Shown one piece after another: positions 56,961-64,000 of a stretch of 64,000 nt of DNA. The DNA is from Suillus spraguei (taxonomy: Eukaryota > Basidiomycota > Agaricomycetes > Boletales > Suillaceae). The position numbers were made by a program, and so were the translations under genes. The notes beneath the pieces were generated by a model. It was not told the DNA's origin and ran no database searches. It saw only the letters and a list, made by a program, of their open reading frames with translations. How positions within the stretch are numbered: the first letter of the stretch is position 1; each line of letters starts with the position of its first letter. The stretch spans positions 21,963-85,962 of the forward strand of contig JABCPU010000290.1 of the NCBI GenBank assembly GCA_016800925.1, in the 5' to 3' direction.

Positions 56961-59900
56961 ATGGAACTACGACTCAATGCTGTAACTCTTCCTGATCCGA
57001 ACTCTCTGTGTCCATATGTCTCTCTTCCATCTTTCTCCAATATATCTGACTTTCCGGCCCTCATAGACTGTGGTTCCTCCCACTGCTTCATAGACACTGA
57101 TTTCGTCCGAGAACATAAAATTCCTACCTATCAGATTCCTCCGCTTCCACTCCGTTTATTTGATGGTACATGCAATAACAATATTGTCGAAGCCATAAAC
57201 TTATCCGTCCGATTCTCCTCCGGTGTAATCACTTCCGACACGTTCTACGTCACCCCTTTGGATTCCTCATGTTATATCGTTCTCGGATATAGCTGGCTCA
57301 CCCGACACAATCCGTTGATTGACTGGGTATTGGGCAGCATCGAGTTCCGAACTACTGAACAAGGAGTGCCATTAACCCCATCCGCATCATCGCTGCCTCC
57401 GGACACACCGACCATGGCAGGAAAATCCAATCCGACACCTCTGTTACCTTCGGGTATTCCACCCAAGGAAAATTCCTCCCCTCCAAAATCTCCGTCGCAT
57501 CAGAGCATCCCATCTGTGGCGGAGGCTCCGCCTCTGACCAAATCCGAACCCTCCGCTGGTACCCCAGTCCCTAACATATCGTTGATAAACGCAGTGGCCT
57601 TTTGCCGTGCCTGCAAGTTAGAAGGATCCACTCAGTTCAGCATCTACCTCCGTCCCTCCGAAGTAAACCTTCGATCCGCATCCGTATCATCCGATCCTCC
57701 AGACCTCTCCAGAATCCCTTCCGACTACCACGAATTTGCGGATGTCTTCGACAAAGGCAAAGCCGGACAACTTCCCCCACATCGACCCTACGACCTCAAG
57801 ATTGAGTTGGAAGAAGGGGCTAGTCCGCCTCTCGGAACCATATACTCTCTTTCTCCGGTAGAGCTTGAGGCCCTTCGGAAGTTCCTTGACGAAAACATCT
57901 CGTCCGGACTTCTCCGCTCCTCATCTTCTCCCCACGGAGCCCCCGTCCTATTTGTCAAAAAGAAGGATGGATCCCTCCGCCTTTGTGTGGATTTCCGCGG
58001 CCTTAACCACATCACCAAGAAAGACCGATATCCGTTACCCCTCATTGCCGACCTTCTTGACTCCCCGAGCCGCGCTAAGGTATATACCAAAATTGATCTC
58101 CGATCTGCATATCACCTCGTCCGGATAACAGAAGGAGACGAGTGGAAGACTTCCTTCCGTACGCGCTATGGCTCCTATGAATGGTTGGTGATGCCGGAAG
58201 GCCTCACGAATGCTCCGGCAGCTTTCCAGCGCTTTGTCAATAGCGTGTTTGCCGATATGCTGGACGTATGTGTTGTTGTATATCTGGATGACATCCTTAT
58301 CTATTCCCAAGACCTTGCAAGTCATAAGGAACATGTCCGAGAAGTTTTACGACGTCTCCGTAAACACCGACTATATGCCAAACCCGAGAAATGCGAATTC
58401 CACTCCTCCTCCGTCGAGTATCTTGGTTACCTCCTATCTCCGGATGGCTTGACGATGTCGTCCGAGAAAATCCAGTCCATCATAGACTGGCCAGAGCCTC
58501 GGAAAGTCAAGGACATCCAATCTTTCCTCGGATTCGCTAATTTCTATCGTCGCTTCATCTTCAACTACTCGGATATCGTGGTTCCCCTTACTCGACTCAC
58601 TCGCAAGGGCGTCACTTGGGACTTTTCCGAGGAATGCCGGAAGTCATTTAACGCACTCAAGAAAGCCTTCACGTCCGCTCCGGTGCTTACGCATTGGATT
58701 CCGAATGTTCCTATAGTTGTGGAAACTGATGCCTCGGATTATGCTATCGCTGGAATACTATCCATTGTGTGCCCAGACTCGGAACTTCGTCCGGTGGCTT
58801 TTTACTCCCGGACACTGTCCGGTGCAGAACTCAACTATGACGTCCATGATAAGGAACTACTAGCCATCTATGCTGCGTTCCGAACCTGGCGCCATTACCT
58901 AGAAGGCTCGTCCGAGCCTATAGATGTTGTCACGGACCACAAGAACCTTGAGTATTTCTCTACCACCAAACTGCTATCCCGTCGTCAGGCCCGCTGGTCC
59001 GAGTTCCTTCATCAGTTCAACCTCGTTATCCGTTACCGTCCTGGAAGACTCGGAGTCAAGCCAGATTCCCTCACTAGACGATGGGACGTCTACCCTAAAG
59101 AGGGGGATAAGGACTACGCTCAGATTAACCCTCACAACCTCCGCCCAATATTTGCTTCGGAACAATTAGCTTCGTCCCTACGAGCTTCCATTTTAGCAAC
59201 TCCGGTCCTAAGAGCAGCTGTTCTTATGGACACCGAACACCTCCGGAAAGACATTCTGATAGCACTCCCTAATGACCCCATTGCACAAACACATTTTCCG
59301 GTTCCCTCAGATCCGAGATGGGCAATAGACGATGGTGGATTCCTTTGTTGTGACAACCGCATCTACGTTCCGGATACCAATGATCTACGACTTCGCATCC
59401 TCCGGAATTGCCATGACCACCCCCTATCCGGACATTTCGGACAGAATCGCACTCTCGAGCTCATCCGACGCAACTATACCTGGCCCGGAGTACGGGCCTT
59501 TGTCAAAGAGTATGTCAGATCCTGCACATCCTGCGCCCGAGCCAAAGTTCCGAGACATAAGCCCTACGGTTTACTCAAGCAACTTCCCGTCCCAGAAAAA
59601 CCATGGAATTCCATCTCTATGGATTTCATTGAACAACTTCCGGACTCATCCGGCTTTACAGCCATCCTCGTCATCATAGATCGTTTATCCAAGCAAGCCA
59701 TATTCGTCCCGACCCACGACACCATCACTTCTCCTGATCTCGCCCGCCTATTTCTCCTCCATGTCTTCTCTAAGCATGGAGTCCCGTCCCATGTAACCTC
59801 GGATCGAGGAACAGAGTTCGTATCCCACTTCTTCCGTTCCCTAGGAAAGGCATTGGACATGGTCCTACACTTCACATCCGGATATCATCCCGAAGGGGAC

Positions 59901-60695
59901 GGACAAACAGAACGTGCCAACCAAACGCTGGAACAGTACCTCCGGATCTACTGCAACTATCAGCAGGACAACTGGTCCGAGCTGCTGCCCCTCGCAGAGT
60001 TTGCATACAATAACGCTCCGAGTGCCACTACCGGAGTTTCACCTTTCTTCGCCAATAAAGGTTATCATCCGAACATTTCCATCCATCCGGAACGCGACCT
60101 ATCCTCCATCCGTGCCCAGGAATATGCCCTAGACCTTAACAAACTTCACCAGTTCCTCCGAGATGAGATGTCCGAAGCTCAGAAACGCTATCAAGGACCC
60201 GCGGACGCTAAAAGACAGCCTGCTCCAGACTTCCGGATTGGAGAACAAGTCTTCGTCAAAGCCAAGTACTTCCGCTCCACCCGTCCGTCGAAGAAACTTT
60301 CGGAAAAGAATTTGGGACCATTTGAAATTATATCCCGCCCAGGTACTCATTCTTTCGCCATCCGACTTCCGGATTCTATGCGTTCCGTACATCCTGTTTT
60401 CCATGTCTCGCAGTTAGAGCCAGCAGTTCCGAACACCATTCCCAATCGCATCCAGCCTCCTCCGCCACCAGTCGAAGTCGACGGAGAACCAGAGTACGAG
60501 ATATCCGAAATCCTGGACTCTAAACTGGACCGTCGTAGGCACCACTGTCAACTTCTATACCTCGTCCGTTGGTCCGGATACGAGGGAACGGACGAAGAAA
60601 CTTCCTGGCTGCTGGCCACAGAACTCGGAAACGCATCAGATCTCGTAGCGGATTTCCACGCAGCATATCCGGACAAGCCTGGTCCCATTGCTTGA
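56961..60695 (+). CDS. Chromovirus pol polyprotein with chromodomain (1244 aa, open)
   Basis: Domains in order: aspartic protease (ALIDCGSSHCFID, residues about 30-45) and reverse transcriptase (PYDLKIELEEG, LCVDFRGLN and the catalytic YLDDILIYS). Next are RNase H (VVETDASDYAIAG, VTDHKNLEYF) and integrase with an HHCC zinc site (HPLSGHFGQNRT, CTSCARAK) and the D,D,E residues in SMDFIEQLP, VTSDRGTEF and GQTERANQ. A C-terminal chromodomain follows (YEISEILDSKL, LVRWSGYEGTDEETSW). The chromodomain would steer integration to marked chromatin. The frame is uninterrupted, unlike gag. Confidence 0.95.
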   Translation: MELRLNAVTLPDPNSLCPYVSLPSFSNISDFPALIDCGSSHCFIDTDFVREHKIPTYQIPPLPLRLFDGTCNNNIVEAINLSVRFSSGVITSDTFYVTPLDSSCYIVLGYSWLTRHNPLIDWVLGSIEFRTTEQGVPLTPSASSLPPDTPTMAGKSNPTPLLPSGIPPKENSSPPKSPSHQSIPSVAEAPPLTKSEPSAGTPVPNISLINAVAFCRACKLEGSTQFSIYLRPSEVNLRSASVSSDPPDLSRIPSDYHEFADVFDKGKAGQLPPHRPYDLKIELEEGASPPLGTIYSLSPVELEALRKFLDENISSGLLRSSSSPHGAPVLFVKKKDGSLRLCVDFRGLNHITKKDRYPLPLIADLLDSPSRAKVYTKIDLRSAYHLVRITEGDEWKTSFRTRYGSYEWLVMPEGLTNAPAAFQRFVNSVFADMLDVCVVVYLDDILIYSQDLASHKEHVREVLRRLRKHRLYAKPEKCEFHSSSVEYLGYLLSPDGLTMSSEKIQSIIDWPEPRKVKDIQSFLGFANFYRRFIFNYSDIVVPLTRLTRKGVTWDFSEECRKSFNALKKAFTSAPVLTHWIPNVPIVVETDASDYAIAGILSIVCPDSELRPVAFYSRTLSGAELNYDVHDKELLAIYAAFRTWRHYLEGSSEPIDVVTDHKNLEYFSTTKLLSRRQARWSEFLHQFNLVIRYRPGRLGVKPDSLTRRWDVYPKEGDKDYAQINPHNLRPIFASEQLASSLRASILATPVLRAAVLMDTEHLRKDILIALPNDPIAQTHFPVPSDPRWAIDDGGFLCCDNRIYVPDTNDLRLRILRNCHDHPLSGHFGQNRTLELIRRNYTWPGVRAFVKEYVRSCTSCARAKVPRHKPYGLLKQLPVPEKPWNSISMDFIEQLPDSSGFTAILVIIDRLSKQAIFVPTHDTITSPDLARLFLLHVFSKHGVPSHVTSDRGTEFVSHFFRSLGKALDMVLHFTSGYHPEGDGQTERANQTLEQYLRIYCNYQQDNWSELLPLAEFAYNNAPSATTGVSPFFANKGYHPNISIHPERDLSSIRAQEYALDLNKLHQFLRDEMSEAQKRYQGPADAKRQPAPDFRIGEQVFVKAKYFRSTRPSKKLSEKNLGPFEIISRPGTHSFAIRLPDSMRSVHPVFHVSQLEPAVPNTIPNRIQPPPPPVEVDGEPEYEISEILDSKLDRRRHHCQLLYLVRWSGYEGTDEETSWLLATELGNASDLVADFHAAYPDKPGPIA

Positions 60696-60752
60696 AAAGT
60701 ACATAACGAAATATAAGTACAGTGAGGGCAGTAGCGGAAATCCGGATCCGGA

Positions 60753-61766
60753 CTAAGCACCAGTCTCCATTTCACCTCGGCACCCCCAGTCTCCTCCCCA
60801 GTCCCATCCGCCATCTCTTCCCCAGCTCCATCCGCCATCTCCCCTCCATTCTCATCCGCCACCTCTTCCCCAATCTCCTCACCAGCGCCATCCTTGTCGG
60901 ATCCGGCAGAAACGGAAAGCCTAAATCCGGTCCGGATTTCCTCGATGAGCAGGGCCTGGAATTCCCTCTGTTGCTGGAGGAAGGCCTCCATGGTGGAGCT
61001 CATCCGCTCCATGGCAATCCGACTCCCTTCCGCCGCCGCAATACCATCTTGGAGAAGTCCGTTGGTCCGCGCCAACTCAGCAATGATGCCATTAGCAGCG
61101 GCCACCCAAGCCTGATCATCGTACTCCACAAAATCCTCATCCGTACCTTCGATAGTGACTGGATTAGAGAAGACATCCGCGTCCGCCACATCCGGAGTAG
61201 GACTCCTCTGACGGCGCTTGCCTTTGCCCTTCGGAGACGGAGTACCAGCAGGACGCTGCCTCTTCCGGCCCTTAGGCCCCTTAACGAATCCGGGCCTTCC
61301 AGGACAAGTGGCCTTGTCCTTCCGGCAGACGTCACAGGACTTAATCTACGAAACGTCGAAATCAGCGGATCCGAAGTGTTTCGGACGACTCACCATGGCA
61401 TTCTTCTCAGCATCATCCCACTGACACATCCGGCCCTTAGTGACGCAACGAGAGCAGTACCCATCCTTTGCCCCAGAAGCAGGAGCAGCCTTGGCCTTTA
61501 CCAACCCATTAATATCCGGATCCGGAAGAGTCCACAGCACTCACCCGAGCCTCAATCAGTGCTCTCCGCCTCTTCTCCTCCATCTCCCTCCGGATCTCCG
61601 CCAACTCAATCTGCTTCAACTCCTCCTGCCTTTTCCGCTCCTCCGCCTCTTTCCGCTTCCGTTCCGCCTCGGCTTCCGCTGCAGCCTTAGCAGCCGCCAG
61701 TTGCTGCTCCAGTTCCGCCACAAGGTCAGCAGCAGATTTAGGGGCATCGGATTTCTTTCCAGACAT
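60753..61766 (-). CDS. Antisense gene inside the chromovirus: coiled coil plus Zn-cluster-like Cys motifs
   Basis: Three exons on the strand opposite to pol: 61766-61545, 61495-61394, and from 61345 downward; introns are 49 and 48 nt, both GTGAGT...AG. Exon 1 (MSGKKSDAPKSAADLVAELE) is an Ala/Glu/Lys/Arg coiled coil. Exon 2 has YCSRCVTKGRMCQWDD, and exon 3 begins KSCDVCRKDKATCPG then a basic KGPKGRKRQR patch. It continues to VEYDDQAWVAAANGI and a Glu/Gly-rich tail. The Cys spacing resembles half-sites of fungal Zn2Cys6 domains, so DNA or RNA binding is likely. The end is uncertain: a one-base slip in the G run near 60780 would give the stop at 60753, otherwise the frame runs to 60548 over the end of pol. 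Confidence 0.65.
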
Positions 61767-61959
61767 GTTAGGAGACAAGCTTTGTTAACAAGGATATGAA
61801 GTGGGGTAGGAATCATTTCGGACGTCTGACGTCCGTATATCTGTTGGATTACAGACTCAGCACTACAACCATCAAACTTCCCCATCGTCTCGCATTAATC
61901 TTGTCCGATCCGGATCGACGCTTCTTGTGCCTCAGGGGTTCGGCCCTAAGGGGGGATAC

Positions 61960-62729
61960 TGTCATATACCATACTTCTAATCTCAGATCCGATCATATCC
62001 GTCCAGATCCGATCGTTTCCATATCCGTCCGGTCCACAGATCCTGTCCGGACCACCCTCCCGAATGTACTCACTTCTCGCACCTTAACTCCCTGGTGAAC
62101 ATCTGCGTCTATCTCCTTTCGTCATTTCTCCTACTACCGGTACTCCGGCTGTTTATATTTCCGTCCTGTGTTACTGATCCGTTTCCTGTGTTCATTTCCG
62201 ATTCATGCTTACTGATCCGCTGTGCAATAACTAATAGACTTCCGTTACACTTCGTACATAGCCCTCGGTCCCGGACTTGCTAATTATCCGTCTTAGAAAC
62301 TTACTGTATATAAACCACTTGTAGATCTCAGTAGAACCTTAGTTCGAATATCATCTTAGATTCTACTCATTCTGCCTCCTCCGGACTTAAGCCACTCTCC
62401 GCTTTAAGTCACCTTCCGAGACTTAGGATTGACTCCTATAGTCTATACCTCCGACTCTATCTTCGGATAGTCCATCTCCGTTAGTTTCTAGTTAGGAACT
62501 CGTTCCGAAACTAGCCTTAAATCCCTGTCCTCTCCTTACGTTCCGAATTACCTTCGGACGTGTTATATCCGACACCTTCGGACACCCGGATCCGTCGCAC
62601 AACCCCTTCCGGGTCTTCGGACGAATAACTCCTCCCTGAAATAAGGGGCATTACTCGAGAAAGGGGCACAGTGTACGAACTGAGGCCAAAGCCCTTCGGA
62701 TCTCTCTACCCTTGAGTACAGTCTTAACA
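61960..62729 (+). repeat. 3' LTR of the chromovirus
   Basis: 770 bp, ending CTTAACA before the ACCTG duplication. Confidence 0.95.
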
Positions 62730-63671
62730 ACCTGTGACTGTGATCGTGATGACGGCTCACTGCCTGTGAATGGTGTGTGCGAATTATGGCCATAGTAAGG
62801 TGTTTCACCTCACTGGGAACCTGAGTTTGATGAGTAGCTGGGTACAGCAGGTCTTATCAGCAGCGCTGGTGTTTGTTGCCCACTTCCATGCATATGACTC
62901 AGATACTGCCCATGATGGTCACAACCTATGTCTGGTGACTGGTGTGGGCTCAGAAGATGCGCACGTCCATCATGAAGTTCCGGAAATGATCCTGGTGTAT
63001 ACTGTTCGATAGGCTATGTGAAGTAAGATATCTATGTAAATAATATCTAATGATCTGCTCACTCTCTTTGTTGTATCTAGACCACAAGAAAAATGTCATC
63101 AGGCTGCGGCAGCACATGGTTTCCGACAAATAATGGTGATGCATGAAGCACTGCATTAATATTCATCTGGCCCGGGGTGTGATATGCGTCCGTCATCTGG
63201 TGAAGGTCCTCTCGGTCAATTCCTCCAGCACTTTGGCTTGGATTGGTCACAGCACCACTGGGACAGCGTTGACTCGGAGGGGCTTGAGAAAACATTGAGG
63301 GCTAGAAGGAGCGGGGAAGGAAGGAACTAATTGTTTCAGGAAGGCCTGCCATGGGGAACGCGAATCCCTAGAAGCCATGGGGAACGTGAATCCCTGGAAG
63401 CACTGTATAGAAGATGCGATGTTTATCTCTACCTTAATTTGAGCTCTATTTGTTATATCCAGACGTGATTCAGACATCAGGTTAAGAGTAAAAATGGCTA
63501 TCCAACCCCAGCACACATGGTATAACCCACCTCGGGATTTGATCTCGAACGGTCACTTTTCTCTACTTCAAGCGGTAGTGATTCGCACATTAGCTATTGT
63601 CTAGTTATGCTATGTTTATCATTGCTACTTCTACCTCAACCCTATCAGGTTAATTTCTCATTTCCGCAGTG

Positions 63672-63722
63672 ACTGTGGATTCAACTGTATTTCTCTTATT
63701 TAAAATTTATATATCTACATAT
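63672..63722 (-). repeat. Outer tip of the right inverted arm, beyond the CACTA element
   Basis: actgtggattcaactgtatttc...atctacata is the reverse complement of 28946-28994. It proves that the CACTA element split a pre-existing arm. Confidence 0.9.
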
Positions 63723-64000
63723 AGAGTTACCGCCGGCCTCGGTGCAATTGTGTCCATGTTTTTGCAGCTCTTCCCATGCACAGCATTCGTCGACCACATT
63801 GCATACTTTGAGGACGCCATTAACTTACTCTTCCATTCATCGCCCTTTTCCCTCTCAATATCTACGTTGACGAATTCAATGACAGAATTCTAGACAAATT
63901 ACTATGTGATTCTTGTAAGTTTCACAAACAGACATGAAGCACACACGCCACTCACAATTCGAACGATCTGAAGGAAGCTGAACACGCTCCATTGAATGCG
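63723..64000. other. Flank after the inverted duplication
   Basis: A plus-strand frame here (GLGAIVSMFLQLFPCTAF) could be an exon of a gene continuing past the window, but no family is recognisable. Confidence 0.25.

Larger units (their letters stand above)
54800..62729 (+). mobile_element. Ty3/gypsy chromovirus, full length, 5-bp TSD ACCTG
   Basis: LTRs at 54800-55567 and 61960-62729 (768 and 770 bp, almost identical) start TGTCATATACC and end CTTAACA. ACCTG is duplicated at 54795-54799 and 62730-62734. A polypurine tract (aaggggggata) directly precedes the 3' LTR. I could not recognise a tRNA primer-binding site after the 5' LTR. Order: gag, pol (protease, RT, RNase H, integrase, chromodomain), then an antisense gene. 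The near-identical LTRs indicate a recent insertion. Confidence 0.95.
52682..63295 (-). pseudogene. Second CACTA-element gene, split by the chromovirus
   Basis: Starts at ATG 63295 (MFSQAPPSQRC) with a Gln/Ser/His-rich N-terminal region, reaches SEPSSRSQSQ at 62735 and resumes at 54794 with VPSGGSSHEGFQQIY after the retrotransposon. Then a coiled region (NALTAQVNGLEEIVKTLQAE) is followed by a conserved core KTWHPNWLGHVDKVVNAMFI, DEDFNMQVIIQCTKDYFRN, RRATAVIYKKETGREGAVAM and IDTDFASDILSYSED. The C-terminal end is acidic, with stop at 52682. The core recurs in multi-copy Agaricomycete proteins of unknown function. An in-frame TGA near 62807 and a frameshift near 52795 are further lesions. It may be the element's accessory DNA-binding protein. 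Confidence 0.6.
47864..63671 (+). mobile_element. CACTA (EnSpm/CMC) DNA transposon, ends intact, 3-bp TSD ACT
   Basis: Ends CACTGCGGAAACGAGATTTT (47864) and, inverted, CACTGCGGAAATGAGAAATT (63671), flanked by ACT at 47861-47863 and 63672-63674. The left arm of the inverted duplication carries the uninterrupted site with a single ACT (28992-28994 on the other strand). Without the chromovirus inside, the element is about 7.9 kb. It carries a small ORF, a Tnp2-type transposase on the plus strand and a second large gene on the minus strand, arranged convergently. Confidence 0.9.

Noticed and set aside
60722..61690. 322-codon plus-strand frame downstream of pol
   Set aside because: It is the complement of the spliced antisense gene; its Pro/Ser-rich content reflects the Glu/Gly-rich coding on the other strand.
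63510..63620. tRNA-like sequence near the right end of the CACTA element (gatcaaatcccgagg on the minus strand)
   Set aside because: Only a weak B-box-like run; no A box or cloverleaf could be formed.

Overview
This window is nuclear DNA of a mushroom-forming fungus (Agaricomycetes, Basidiomycota). The reasons are genes cut by many 48-77 nt GT-AG introns, DUF6533/DUF6534-type membrane proteins, an OTT_1508-like deaminase, a chromodomain Ty3/gypsy element that carries an antisense Zn-cluster gene, and CACTA/Tnp2, Harbinger-like, Tc1 and LINE elements. No gene here shows prokaryotic features.

Layout. 1-4370: a tandem duplication (period about 3.25 kb) of a DUF6534-type membrane protein gene, the first copy running off the window. 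6.3-8.8 kb: a seven-helix DUF6533 protein and a small anchored protein. 10.9-14.5 kb: ADE4 (amidophosphoribosyltransferase), complete in nine exons with a start codon apparently split by an intron, facing a convergent deaminase-like gene; a broken ADE4 tail copy lies at 15.0 kb. 15.4-25.2 kb: a nest. A pair of identical 40-bp inverted ends encloses a broken Harbinger-like nuclease, two MITEs and a LINE with 13-bp target duplications, and the LINE itself contains an intact Tc1 element. 25.5-26.3 kb: a solo LTR. 26.9-28.9 kb: a transposon-associated pseudogene, a MITE and a fold-back element.

28.9-63.7 kb: a 5-kb inverted duplication around an 8.9-kb spacer. The spacer holds an intact secreted aspartic protease, a Ser/Thr kinase gene, a LINE fragment, MITEs and a SINE-like sequence. 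Each arm holds a repeat-peptide precursor gene, an AROM (shikimate dehydrogenase) fragment and an IPK1 pseudogene. The right arm was split by a CACTA element (47864-63671, TSD ACT), and the left arm still shows the empty site. The CACTA element was in turn split by a complete chromovirus (54800-62729, TSD ACCTG).

The most interesting object is the gene at 29883-31520. It has a signal peptide followed by 13 copies of a peptide bounded by Lys-Arg (Kex2) sites. Each copy is encoded by its own exon, 54 nt and phase 1-1 for twelve of them, separated by near-identical introns of about 58 nt. The whole model is in frame (813 nt, 270 aa). The inverted copy at 45404-46994 has decayed through small deletions. 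This looks like a precursor of a secreted, Kex2-excised peptide family (KEP/RiPP-like); the peptide's role cannot be told from sequence.
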